64,000 bases of DNA from Cryptomeria japonica (Eukaryota > Streptophyta > Pinopsida > Cupressales > Cupressaceae): contig NC_081415.1 of assembly GCF_030272615.1 (NCBI RefSeq), positions 377,597,392 through 377,661,391 of the forward strand, read 5' to 3'. Position 1 is the first letter of the stretch. Each line of letters starts with the position of its first letter. Position numbers and translations under genes: made by a program. The notes beneath the pieces were generated by a model that ran no database searches, was not told the DNA's origin, and worked only from the letters and a program-made list of their open reading frames with translations. Shown piece after piece: positions 1 to 10,607 of the stretch.

Positions 1-82
1 CCTCAAGAAGCTCCTCCTTTGCATGCTCAACTTTAATATGTTCTTCCCTTGGAAGAATAAGAGATATAAGGTGTGACTCCCC

Positions 83-1000
83 TTATTTCTGGTTGCAACG
101 TTCTTTGATTTCTTGCAAGCATCGTTTCGCTTGGGCGACCAATAACCTTGCCTTTTTAGCTCTTTGCAACCATCCATCACACATGACTTGTGTCTTGTTC
201 ACATCACCCAATGTCTGATATACAAAATCAGACTTGTTGTGACTTGAATGTTCAACGCATAAATAATTTTTAACACCCAAATCTTGAGTGTCATTGCTAG
301 GAATCTTCATACAACCCTCTTCCACATGTGGAATGGCTGTTACCTCATGATAGTGCAAAGAATTCTGACTGCTGCTACAAAAATCAGAACTGTTAGAGCT
401 TGTATCCTCTGCACATTCCTCATCTTTGACACTTCCAACTTGCGTGCCAACATTGGTAGATCCTTTCACAACATTTTCGTAATTTACTAACACATCTACA
501 TCATGATTAAGCTCAATAGTTTGGCCGCAATGTAAATCAGCATGTGTATAAGTCTCCTTAATCTCATTGGCTTCATCATGGGGTCCTCTTTGTCCTTCCA
601 AATGATGTGACTCATGAACCCCATCATCTTCATGCAACATGCGCATCTCCAAATCTGCCTCCTTCATGGCTTCCTCTTCAATGCATTCAAGGACTTCCTC
701 AAGCTCCTTTACCTTATTATCTGTGCATTGGTGGTTAGGCTCCCAAAAACCTTTGCAAGTGAAGCATAGACCTTGTCTTCTCATTTCATTCCTACTCGTT
801 ATGGGAGTTCCTGTAACCTAATCATTGAGTTTGGAAATAGAACCACCTTCATAATTTGATTTAGCAGCTCTACCATATCTGCTCACACCATGCTCCTGAC
901 TGAATGTTTTCCCATTAGATGAAATTGCCTCCTTATACACCCTCCTAATGTACTTTACCAACCCAATCTTGTCAGGCCTCAAGATAACAACATAGTCCAA
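83..1000 (-). pseudogene. Ty3/gypsy gag fragment (element A)
   Basis: This is part of the capsid/nucleocapsid gene of an LTR retrotransposon read on the minus strand. The frame is open from 1000 down to 83 apart from one TAG just after the residues SKLND. A retroviral-type zinc knuckle follows, CFTCKGFWEPNHQC, with the C-x2-C-x7-H-x-C spacing usual for plant Ty3/gypsy Gag. After it comes a long acidic stretch. No protease motif appears before the stop at 83, and only about 250 bases separate the frame from the primer site at 1241. The N-terminal Gag body (normally about 300 residues) is therefore mostly missing. The element continues past the left edge of the window. Identification as gag is firm; the clade is not resolved. 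Confidence 0.72.
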
Positions 1001-1240
1001 AAAATTATTAAGAGTGTTGTGCTTTAAAAGCGTCTAGCATTTTCTGATAGTCCTCAACGAGTTGAGGAGCTTCCCATTCACATCTTTCCCTTTACTTGAT
1101 GACATCCTGTTCGATCTCTTCCCTAGATTGCCCTACAATACTATAGTAACCCATAACTGAAACTTATGTGTGCTGGTCACTCAAATGATGCAATGCGAGC
1201 TCTCTAAATATTTAATTCAAACCCCAACAGGATGGCAGGA

Positions 1241-1257
1241 AACCGCTTTGATAACAC
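1241..1257 (-). other. Primer binding site, element A
   Basis: On the minus strand the sequence next to the LTR reads TGTTATCAAAGC. It differs by two transitions or transversions from the plant initiator-Met tRNA primer site TGGTATCAGAGC. It lies one base inside the LTR end, as expected. Confidence 0.6.
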
Positions 1258-2640
1258 TGTAAAAAATCCCTTGGTATATTTGACCCTATTGTGATGATTT
1301 GAGCTCCAAGGAATATTGTCAAACACTTGTCTTGCAAAGTCTATACTTGTTCTTTGTTTCAATTTGTTTGGTTTTGTTTTGATGATTGCCAATGATGACC
1401 AAATGCTTAAAAAATGAATGTAAATAAGCTTAACAAATAACAGAGATGCAATGCAAGACTTCTCTTTTGGATTTCCAATGGCTTCTGAAGATTGAAAATG
1501 ATTGTAACTGTTTCCTACAGCCAATAAGCATTTCTACAAACACTTGGCATGCATACTAGTGACTCAATATAAGCCGAAATGAATAACTACAGCAAAGACA
1601 TTTCATCAAACAATTATTGTGCAACCTTGTAACTCCTTATTTTTGAATGCCAAAGCCAAGTACAATGTGCCAAACTAAATGATGTTAATATATAATGAGA
1701 AACCTAGAACGTAATGGCAGTTTGTTGTTCAAAATACTTGATGGTGCGCTTGCTGGTAAACAATTCTTCAATCTGCAATGTTTGTCCCTTTTAATTTGCT
1801 CTCAAACCCTGCTGTAACCTTCTGGGAAAAATATGCAGCTCATAATATGAATTTGTGTGCAGACTGTAGCTGCCATTATGCTAAAAGCATGAATTAAGAA
1901 CCTGCAATAAACTCCATAGTGATTCTTGAGTGAAACCACCTCACAATGGTACTTGAGTTTTCATCCAACACCAAGAAATCCAAGGGTTTTCGTCCTTAGA
2001 ACAATCCAACCACTGATTTCCAACAACAATGGAGAAAAATAGCTTCAATGAAATAATCTCATAACATGCTCTTGAAGGAAGACAAGGTTTGTTTATAAAA
2101 ACTCTTCAAACTCCAAATCAATCTCCACGCTCAATGTGGGATAAATCCTCCTTATGAAGTAGCTTCTCGAACAAGCTGGAGAACTTTATTAATTAAAATG
2201 ACTTTATATTGTCATTTTATAAAGTCACTTAATGCTATAATGGCCCCACTCTTATTGACATTTTTATAAAATTAAATAATAACTTTATAATATAATCATT
2301 AACAAATAATATCTCATTGATTACTCATAATCTCTCTGTCCCGTCTGAACCTGGAGGTCAACCATTTGTTCCCACTATGCATCCAACTGCCTTACTAAAA
2401 ATAGTAAGGGCCCCTCTCTAACAACCACTGACTTACTATAAATAGTGTGTGAAACAAAGTCAAACGAAAGGCCAAACTGAACCAAAACGAAGAGCAATCC
2501 TGAACACTTCTAACCTCCAGAATGGGAATAAGCCTCCTACACTGCCAACTGGGACCCTCTAACCGTCTGTCTTAGCCTACGAGAGCCAATAATAGGCTAA
2601 TCCAATCATAAACCATCTCATCCTAAAAAGGGACATTACA
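1258..2640 (-). repeat. 5' LTR of element A
   Basis: The segment runs on the minus strand from TGTAATGTCCCTTTTTAG (right end) to a CA terminus at 1258, directly followed by a primer site and gag. The length of 1383 bp is normal. Its U5-side end carries the string CAAGGAATATTGTCAAAC, which is also found at the same end of the solo LTR at 22502. The two are therefore related families. Only one flank is visible, so no target duplication can be tested. Confidence 0.7.
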
Positions 2641-3290
2641 CATATCTGACTTCACGTTGTTTGGTTGGCATTTCCTAATTTCAACAATGAAACAATTAAA
2701 CATTTGCAGAATCATCTTATCACATTGGAGATCCAACTTAATAATAAATGTTTTGGCTCTTGTCCTCTTGCCATAATCTCTATAATCTTATCCCTCTTAC
2801 CAAAAGTAGGGGCCTTGACATCATGTAACCCATGAAGACTTTCAACAATCAGTTGTAAAACCTTCTTCAGTATGTCATCATTATAGGGTGCTACCGAAGC
2901 TGTTATTCTTGTGATCTCACTGAGACAAGAAGCAACTGCAAGTCTCACCTCTTCCCAAGGATGTTTCAATAATCTGTGGTGGACCAAAGCAAGCATTGAT
3001 GGCTTCAAAGCCCAATTTAGAATCCTCCAATCTGATTGATCTACTTTGGTCAAATATGAGTCTAATTCCTCTAACTTGGAGAGAATATCATCGAATTCTT
3101 TCATAGACTCCAATCTTAATCCAAGTATATAGAGCCAATTTCCCACTTCATTTTCTTTCTACAAATCCCTTAGCTGATTGCACTGAAAAGTTTCATTAAA
3201 CTCTTTTGAAAGAGGACCCATGACTTGTTCTGCTATTGGTTTCATAATGTTTCTCTCTAAATTACTTTGCTAAACCTTAACACTTTGACA
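2641..3290 (-). pseudogene. PDS5-like N-terminal coding fragment
   Basis: PDS5 is a HEAT-repeat regulator of sister-chromatid cohesin. The minus-strand frame from about 3158 to 2712 reads like the plant PDS5 N-terminus. It has a KVDQS segment, LKPSMLALVHHRLLKHP, then VRLAVASCLSEITRIT followed by APYNDD and LQLIVESLHGL. Similarity stops near KIIEIMAR, where plant PDS5 genes usually have an exon boundary, and the frame then runs on into unrelated residues to a stop at 2712. There is no in-frame ATG downstream of a TAG at 3161. The fragment sits between the primer site of element C (right) and the inserted LTR of element A (left), so it is probably a captured or transduced host exon inside a retroelement. 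A host gene hit by insertions is the alternative. Confidence 0.68.
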
Positions 3291-3319
3291 TCCAACTCCA
3301 CAAGATGGCAGGCTCAATA

Positions 3320-3332
3320 GCTCTAATACCAC
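3320..3332 (-). other. Primer binding site, element C
   Basis: The minus-strand TGGTATTAGAGC differs by one base from the initiator-Met primer site TGGTATCAGAGC. It abuts an LTR end with the expected CA terminus (TGTAATAG on the plus strand at 3333). Confidence 0.7.
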
Positions 3333-3458
3333 TGTAATAGACTACCCTATTAGCTATGCTTTCCTTAACAAACTTGTTGGAGATATTTCATTAACAGTTG
3401 GCAAGCTTCATTAATGGACTGTTTTTCTCCTTACTGATATTAAATCTGTGGTTCAGAT
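3333..3458 (-). repeat. LTR of element C, U5-side piece
   Basis: This is the terminal 126 bp of a minus-strand 5' LTR. It is cut off at 3458 by the hAT-1 insertion; the rest of the LTR resumes at 12093. The last eight bases, GTTCAGAT, are the hAT target duplication. The assembled LTR would be about 1.69 kb, bounded by TGTAATGTCCCC at 13660 and ATTACA at this end. Confidence 0.65.
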
Positions 3459-3469
3459 CAGAGTTACAA
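3459..3469 (+). mobile_element. hAT-1 left terminus (first 11 bp)
   Basis: CAGAGTTACAA is the left terminal inverted repeat of hAT-1. It is cut here by element B and continues as GACTC at 10613. The right terminus, reverse-complemented, reads CATAGTTACAAGCCTC. Together the left end CAGAGTTACAAGACTC and the right end match at 14 of 16 positions. Confidence 0.75.
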
Positions 3470-4640
3470 TCTGATGAATCCATGCTGGTTCAACTCTTCA
3501 ACCTGTTGTAATTTGTAGATCTTCTTTGTAATTTTGATTATTAAGATGGTCTTTCAGAAATAGACAGAAGTTGCAGAAGGGGGTTTCTTTAATTTGCAAC
3601 ACATATTGAAATAATACATGAAAGTAATCAACTGAAACAATAAACGGGAGAATTTAGAAGCATACTCATAGTTCCTTAGCCAATTTATTGAATTAAAAGA
3701 ATTCAATCAGCAACTTACAAAGTTCTGATTTTTTTTCCGAAACAATTCAGATCTGCTCTTATTTAATACTAAGACACCCAAATAGTGGAAGATGGCACCA
3801 ATGAATGAGCAAGTTGTGTGTTTGGGAAAAGAAGCCTCCAAACCGCAGAAGAATTAACAACAAAACAGTAAACAGGAAACCTACAACAAATCTGCCTTGT
3901 AAGAAGCCAAATCTGCCCCAATTTAATTCAATTTGACTTTTGAATGAAGCCAACCAAGCTGCAACAATTCGATTAATCTTTCACAATCTCAAAGCTACTG
4001 AATTCTGAAGAATGCACACTCTCCAAAAAAGGTCCAAACCCTAGCCGCCATAGCCAAGTGCTCAAAAGAAATGTCAAATCCTCAATATCAATGAATGAGG
4101 TTTACTTTCCATCTTGGCTGCCTAAATACCTAAAAAATACAATTTTTGGCAATTAGGGGTTTTAAAAATCATAACTTTCTTTTAGGGTTCCCAATTTAAC
4201 CCTAAAAGCAACACCTAACTTAGGAGATATTAATTTTTCACTTAAATAAATTTAAGTGATGCACTTTGTGGTATTATATTAATATTTCATTAAAATATTA
4301 ATTGCCCATGGGAACCACTTAAAAATTCATATCTGCCTCATTATTGCTCGGCAACTGAATGTGTCAAAATTTGGGGCCACAGTTCGCCATGCCAATGAAA
4401 ATAGGACCATGTTTATTTTTAGCAGTTTTTCCCTAAAAATTAAGAAATCCTCATATAATGTCAGAAACTGATGAAACGAAGACCAGAACTGAACTCAACA
4501 CTGAACTAGAACAAATAGACAGACCACTCCTCAAGATACTGCATTTCTGACCCCGTTATCCATACCCTGTTAGCCTACAAGGGTCCAAAAATAGGCTAAC
4601 TCCTCAAACCAATGTCCCTGACTAGGATGGGGACATTACA
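3470..4640 (-). repeat. 3' LTR of element B
   Basis: This direct repeat of 9452-10607 starts (minus strand) with TGTAATGTCCCCATCCTAG after the polypurine tract. It ends in TTCATCAGA, where the sister LTR has TTCATCACA, so the terminal CA is mutated to GA. The left boundary is fixed by the TACAA duplication at 3465-3469. Confidence 0.88.
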
Positions 4641-5167
4641 GTCTGCCCTCCCAAAATTTGCTTGTCCTCAAGCAAACTCAATGCTGGATGCTGTAAAATG
4701 CTATCACACTCCCAAGTAGAATGCTCTATCGGCAGATCCTTCCATTTAATCAAAAATTCCCTGATGACACTTCTCCACAAATGACGCTCTCTGAACTCCA
4801 AAATGGCCTCAGGTACTAGCACTAACTTCCCCTCATCATCTAGGGGTGGTAAAATTGCAAAAGGAACTATATGTTGTCCCAATGCCTGCTTAAGGCGTGA
4901 CACATGGAACACATTATGAACTTTACTATCAACCAATAAATCTAACTCATAAGCCACCTAGCCAACTCGCCTGGAAATCTTGAAAGGACCATAGTAACGT
5001 GGCTTGAGTTTCTCTGAACCCTTCTTCCTAAGAGAGGACTTTCTATAGGGTTGTAGCATCAAATACACCATATCCCCAATCTCAAAAGATCGCTCAACCC
5101 TCCTTTGATCAACATATTGCTTTTGTTGATTCTGAGCCTTCTGAATATTATCACGAAGTGCTCTCAT
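4622..5167 (-). pseudogene. Integrase C-terminus and chromodomain (element B)
   Basis: This is the end of the pol polyprotein. The region 5167-4958 holds the integrase C-terminal module (GDMVYLMLQPYRKSSLRKKG, then LKPRYYGPFKI). The region 4957-4622 follows with VFHVSRLKQALG, and then a chromodomain-like segment with PEAILEFRERHL, EFLIKWKDLP and HSTWE. Chromodomains of this kind can direct integration to marked chromatin. One stop codon separates the two pieces (about 4958). The frame ends a few bases inside the 3' LTR, which is common in this family. Confidence 0.82.
4641..4656 (-). other. Polypurine tract, element B
   Basis: The minus strand reads TTTTGGGAGGGCAGAC immediately before the 3' LTR start TGTAATGTCC. 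This is the plus-strand DNA primer expected at that place in an LTR element. Confidence 0.75.
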
Positions 5168-5380
5168 AATATCCCGGTTCTCCTATAACAGATTCCCAGA
5201 ACTCAATACTTTGCAATCGCTCATCAATAAATCCAGAAAACTAGGAGCATCATATCCATACAAAGCTCTGAAAGGTGTCATCTGAATAGTCATGTGGTGA
5301 GTGGAATTATAACAATACTCGCACAAATGTAACCACTTCACCCAAGCCTTCAGCTGCCCTAAGATGTCGTTCCGCGGGTA

Positions 5381-5986
5381 TCATTCCACCCATTTGTTGA
5401 CAATCTTTGTCTGTCCATCAGTCTGGGGGTGGTAACTGGTACTCGGAGTGAACTTTGTCCCGCAAAGTTTGAATAACTCCTGCCAGAAGTGACCCATGAA
5501 CCTGCTGTCCCTATCACTGACAATACTCCGAGGTAAACCATGCAATCTAAATACCTCACGAAAGAAAAGATCAGCCACTTGACCAGCAGAATAAGTAGTC
5601 GTGATCGGAGAAAAATGTGCATAATTAGTCAACCGATCAACCACCACATAAATGTTGTCTCTCCCTTGGGCTTTTGGCAAGCCCGTAATAAAGTCCATAG
5701 ACACGCATTCCCACTTCATGTCAGGAATAGGAAGTGGCTGAAGTAACCCTGCAAGAAAGTTGTGCTCCTACTTGTTCTGTTGGCAAACTGAACACTCTTT
5801 AACGTACTGAAGAACATCAGACTTGAGACCCCTCCAAGAGAATCTCTCCCGTACCTGCCTATAGGTCTTAAAGTAACCGAGATGTCCAGCCATAGGTGAA
5901 TCATGGAAAGTTCTCAATACTATGCACTTCATCTCTAAACCTGGGACTAAAAATATCCTCTCTTTGTAAATGATGAGGTCATTCAC
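5381..5986 (-). pseudogene. Integrase zinc finger and catalytic core (element B)
   Basis: This region inserts element cDNA into the host chromosome. Residues read from 5986 give an HHCC zinc-binding module (H in FHDSP and GHLGY, then CSVCQQ). A stop codon follows QQNK at about 5768. The catalytic core from 5719 has the first aspartate in MDFITGLP and the second in SDRDSRF, but the position of the third acidic residue in the usual DGQTE context is lysine (DGQTKIVN). This Glu-to-Lys change removes a catalytic residue, independent of the stops. The frame breaks again after NKWVE near 5381. Confidence 0.88.
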
Positions 5987-6367
5987 AAGAGAGTACCTGC
6001 TGTCCTATATTGTCCCATCAATAATACTAGAGGCCCATAGATTCTTGGCATACTCTGCTATAATCAAGTGTTTCCAATCTTCGGAAACAGCTGCCATGGA
6101 GCTCAAATGGGGGCAGCGAGATAAAGCATCAGCAACAATGTTCCAAGTCCCTTTGACATAGGAGATGTCAAAATCATAAGACTGTAACTTGCTGACCCAC
6201 TTCTGTTGACGCTAATTTAGATCCCGCTGTCCAAGGAAATGCTTCAAACTATTATGATCAGTTTTGACACAAAACTTGCTGCCAACTAAATATTGCCTGA
6301 ACTTGGCCATTGCATGCATGATGACCAACATTTCCTTATCATAAATACTATAGCTCCTCTCCGGACC
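5987..6367 (-). pseudogene. RNase H region (element B)
   Basis: RNase H degrades the RNA strand during reverse transcription. The aspartate of HCDACGEG lies in the upstream frame. Here follow YDKEMLVI with the glutamate, KTDHNSLKHFLG, and a final ADALSR with the last aspartate. TAG codons interrupt it after ESRKL (about 6368) and after GQRDLN (about 6213), so the module is dead but recognisable throughout. Confidence 0.8.
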
Positions 6368-7339
6368 CTAAAGCTTCCTGCTCTCATAAGCTATAGGATG
6401 ACGATCCTGCATAATTATTGCACCAATACCCTCTCCACATGCATCACAATGAAGCTCAAAAGGTTTGGTGAAATCGGGTAAAGCAAGAACTGGACATGTA
6501 ATCATCAATTGCTTGAACTTCTCAAAACACTCCTGTGCAAGAGGTGTCCAAACAATAAAACCCTTATTGGTCAAATCAGTGAGTGTTGCGGCATGCCGTG
6601 AAAAACCACTAACAAACCGACGGTAGAAGGCACATAAACCAACAAATCCCCTGAGTTGAGTCAGGGTCTCAAGCGTAGGCCAATCAACAATGGCACGAAC
6701 CTTATCAAGATCCATGCGAACTCCCTCTTTGCTGATTATGTGACCCAAATACAAAAGTTTTGTCATTCCCAATGCACACTTGGACTCTTTGGCGTAAAAG
6801 GACTCCCTGTCAAGTATGCCTAAAACAGTATCCAAGTGAACCAGGTGCTCCTCCCAAGTTCTACTGTAAACCAAAATGTCATCAAAGAAAACCAGAACAA
6901 ATCTCCTCAACTGAGACTGGAAGACCCTGTTCATAGTGGACTGAAAGGTGGTTGGTGCATTGGTCAACCCAAAAGGCATAACCAAAAACTCATAGTGTCC
7001 ACAATGACATCTAAATGTAGTCTTCTCAATATCCTGCTCCCTAACACTGATCTGATGATAACCTGTTCTCAAGTCAATCTTGGAGAAATAACAAGCTCCG
7101 TGAAGCTCATCTAACAACTCATCGATGAGAGGAATGGGATACTTGTTCTTTATAGTCCTTCTATTCAGCATACGGTAATTAATGCACATTCTGAGTGTAC
7201 CATCTTTCTTCTTCACCAAAACAACTGATGAAGCGAAAGGAGATTTACTCGGCCTTATGTGTCCCATTGCTAGAAGTTCTTTGATGGTTTTCTCAATTTC
7301 ATCTTTCAACCGCTTGGGGTGCCGGTAAGGTGTAATCAT
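6368..7339 (-). pseudogene. Reverse transcriptase (element B)
   Basis: This is the polymerase domain, open over 323 codons. Family motifs occur in order: LVKKKDGTLRMCINYRMLN, then YFSKIDLRTGYHQI, PFGLTNAPTTFQ, and the active-site FFDDILVYS with both aspartates. These are followed by the GHIISKEGV and GFVGLCAFYRRF segments of the connection region. The domain itself is intact. It lies in the same polyprotein as the broken protease upstream and RNase H downstream, so no functional enzyme would be released. Confidence 0.93.
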
Positions 7340-7444
7340 AATGGGCTTGGTACCCTCTTCAAGCTCAATAATGTGCTATATGCCTCTATCAGGAGGCCTA
7401 CCAGGAGGTATGTCACTAAACACCTTTGTATGCTTAACTTTAAG

Positions 7445-7684
7445 CTACTGAATATCTGAATGGTAAGGTGTTTTATGTTGCTCCTCATAAGTAGGCATTA
7501 GTTTACACTCTGCTGCCCAATCCACCATGTCATGCCTGATAAGTCTCTCCATTCTTTTAAGAGTGATTAATTTCAAGTTGCTGGCCTTGATAGCTTTAAG
7601 AACATGATTAGTCCCATCAACCCTGAATTTCATCTCCATATCTCTGAGGTTGAGTGTAAATTCGCCTATGGCATGAAGCCACAT
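7445..7684 (-). pseudogene. Protease to RT linker (element B)
   Basis: This continues the polyprotein after a one-base frame change at about 7675. The protease frame ends GICGFMP-stop, while the overlapping frame reads MWLHAIGEFTLNLRDMEMKF, the segment that normally follows the protease. It is open to a stop after HSDIQ at 7445. The shift is most simply a one-base deletion. Confidence 0.72.
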
Positions 7685-9402
7685 ATGCCAAGGACCACGT
7701 CCATGTTTCCCATGTTAACCACATAAAAATCTGCTTTGAATTCATAATTATTGAGTTTCATGGGTAAGTCTGAAATCATTCTATCACAAGTCAGCACATT
7801 ACCATCAACAACTTTCACCCTTATGCCTTCAAACTTTTGAGTTTGAATCCCACACTTTTCCACCAACCGTGCATATATGAAATTATGAGTTGCACCTGTA
7901 TCAAGTAGAGAAATGACTCTTTGACCAGCCAAGAGTCCATGCAACCTAAAAGAACCTTCTCCTTGCATGCTAGACATATGAGCTTCCCGTAGATCGAATT
8001 CTCCTTCATTTTCAACTTCCTTTTCTGAATTTTCAGTCTCAGAATCATTTTGATCAGCTTGCTGGTCTGTGTTATCAATCATGTTTTCTCCCTCATAAAA
8101 CCACTCCATATTCCTATTTTGACCCTTAGGCTTGAGGGGACAATCATGGTTTTGATCATAAGAGCCCTTACAATGAAAACACAACTTCCTTCTATGCAAA
8201 TCATTAAGTGTTTCCCTATCCAAAGGCGTTGTAAACTTCTTCCCTTGGTCCACATTTTCTGATTTCTTTTGATCAGACTTGCTGTCATTAAATGATGAGG
8301 ACAATTTTGAGTTGTTTGGAGTGAATTTACTACGAGGAGCGGTAAGTTCCATGCTACGTGCCTTACTCATGGCTTCTTGCAAGGTAGGGGGATCAAAAGC
8401 CTTAATCCAACCTTTCATAGGCTCATAAAGACCTTCCACAAAAAGAATGACTAGCCTTCTCTCTGAGATGTTAGTTACCATAACTGAAGGCTTCTGAAAT
8501 TCACTAATATAAGATTCCAAGCTGCCCATTTGTTTCAACTGAGCTAAATCCCTGAAATACAACTCTAGATCTCTTTTTTCAAAACGCTCAACCAATCTGT
8601 TGATGAATTCTTGGTATGTAGTAATAAGGTCATGATGCAAAGTCACCATCCCATGGTGCCACCAATCATGGGCTACTCCATCCAAATGTAAAGCTGCAAA
8701 CTTAATAGCATCTTCTTCTGACATAGGACGTAGGTTCAAGAAGGTATCCAACTTGCTAATCCAAGCTCTGGTTGTAACTCTACCACTGCCATCAAAAGTA
8801 GAAAGTATGAGCTTGTTGATTGCATAATTGAGATCATTAGTTTTGTTCCAAGGTTTCTTGTCATTCCAATTCCGCTTCTTGTTGTGTTCCCTCATTTGAC
8901 TCATAAACCTATCAAAGTTAAGATGTTCCTTAACTCTTGGTGGTAATGCATCCCATTCATCATGAAGTGTAGTCACATTAACCGTAAAGGCCACCTCATC
9001 TTCCTCCTCAGCCACGTCCTCTTCTTCAAGTTCATTTCTAACGAAGGTTGGGCGTGTAGGCCTATCATAGGTGTGTGTGGGAGTCACTCTTGCCCTTGGG
9101 CTACCAGCAACACTACCATTTTCCTCTTGGTTCTGATTATGCCCCCTTGGCACAGTGATATTTTGTATGGCTATAGTCAACTACTACAACACATTTGCCA
9201 CTTGTCGCTGCCCTGTTACTAAACCCCTCATAATAACTCCGGCATCTTGATCCTCATTATTAATAGCCTCTCTGTGTGGCTCACCATCATTCCTGTCCCC
9301 CATAATTTCCAAGGGTATTTCTTCAATTTGATCAGGATCACCTTGTAAACCAGGTCTCCTGCGTGTGTAATACCTGTGAGGCCCAGTCTGTTGTTGATGC
9401 AT
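7666..9402 (-). pseudogene. Gag and protease (element B)
   Basis: Gag packages the element RNA and the protease cleaves the polyprotein. Translation probably began at the ATG at 9402 (MHQQQTGPHRYY), 37 bases from the primer site. Two consecutive TAG codons at about 9178-9183 split the frame; the 504-codon remainder runs to 7666. It contains the Gag body (FDGSGRVTTRAWISKLDTFL, and RLVERFEKRD) and the zinc knuckle CFHCKGSYDQNHDC. An acidic linker and the aspartic protease motif LLDTGATHNF follow. The frame is lost at the end of the protease (see 7445-7684). The domain order and spacing are those of a normal Ty3/gypsy Gag-Pro. Confidence 0.9.
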
Positions 9403-9438
9403 AAAAAAATTCCAACCCTCCAGGAAGGCAGGATCAAA

Positions 9439-9450
9439 GCTCTGATACCA
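9439..9450 (-). other. Primer binding site, element B
   Basis: A perfect TGGTATCAGAGC on the minus strand, complementary to the 3' end of initiator-Met tRNA, lies one base from the LTR end. Confidence 0.88.
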
Positions 9451-9451
9451 T

Positions 9452-10607
9452 TGTGATGAACCCTTGTTGGTTCAACTCTTCAACCTGCTGTAATTTGTAG
9501 ATCTTCTTTGTAATTTTGATTATTAAGATGGTCTTTTAGAAATAGACAGAAGTTGCAGAAGGGGGTTTCTTTAATTTGCAACACATATTGAAATAATACA
9601 TGAAATTAATCAACTGAAGAATTTAGAAGCATACCCGTAGGTCCTTAGCCAATTTATTGAATTAAAAGAATTCAATCAGCAACTTACAAAGTTCTGATTT
9701 TTATTCTGAAACAATTCAGATCTGCTCTTATTTAATACTAAGACACCCAAACAGTGGAAGATGGCTCCAATAAATGAGCAAGCTGTGTGTTTGGGAAAAG
9801 AAGCCTCCAAACCACAAAAGAATTAACAACAAAGTGGTAAATAGGAAACCTGCAACAAATCTGCCTTGTAAGAAGCCAAATCTGCCCCAATTTAATTCAA
9901 TTTGACATCTGAATGAAGTCAACCAAGCTGCAACAATTCGATTGATCTTTCACAATCTCAAAGCTACTGAATTATGAAGAATGCACGCTCTCCAAAACAG
10001 GTCCAAGCCTAGCCGCCATAGCCAAGTGCTCAAAAGAAATGTCAAATGCTCAATATCAATGAATGAGGTTTAATTTCCATCTTGGCTGCCTAAATACCCA
10101 AAAAGTACGATTTTTGGCAATTAGGGTTTTAAAAATCATAACTTGCTTTTAGGGTTCCCAATTTAACCCTAAAAGCAACGCTTAACTTAGGAGATATTAA
10201 TTTTTCACTTAAATAAATTTAAGTGATGCACTTTGTGGTTTTATATTAATATTTCATTAAAATATTAATTGCCTGTGGGAACCACTTAAAAATTCATATC
10301 TGCCTCATTATTGCTTGGAAATTGAATGTGTTAGAAGCTAGGGCCACAGTTCGCCACGCCAATGAAAATAGGACCATGTCTATTTTTAGCAGTTTTTCCC
10401 TAAAAATTAGGAAATCCTCATATAATGTCAGAAACTGATGAAACGAAGCCCAGAACTGAACTCAACACTGAACTAGAACAAATAGACAGACCACTCCTCA
10501 AGATACTGCATTTCTGACCCCCTTATCCATACCCTGTTAGCCTACAAGGGTCCAAAAATAGGCGAACTCCTCAAACCAATGTCCCTGACTAGGATGGGGA
10601 CATTACA
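9452..10607 (-). repeat. 5' LTR of element B
   Basis: This is the direct repeat partner of 3470-4640. It starts TGTAATGTCCCCATCC (minus strand, at 10607) and ends TTCATCACA at 9452. The right flank TACAA (10608-10612) is the target duplication. Promoter elements were not resolved by eye. Confidence 0.9.

Larger units (their letters stand above)
3470..10607 (-). mobile_element. Complete Ty3/gypsy retrotransposon (element B)
   Basis: This is a full-length LTR retrotransposon on the minus strand with the order 5' LTR, primer site, gag, protease, reverse transcriptase, RNase H, integrase, chromodomain, polypurine tract, 3' LTR. It is flanked by a perfect 5-bp target duplication TACAA (3465-3469 and 10608-10612). 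Length is 7.1 kb. The pol order (RT-RH before IN) and C-terminal chromodomain place it among the Ty3/gypsy chromoviruses. Every coding domain carries stops or frameshifts, so it is not autonomous. The LTRs differ at about five of the first 95 aligned bases, which means it is not very recent. Confidence 0.92.
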
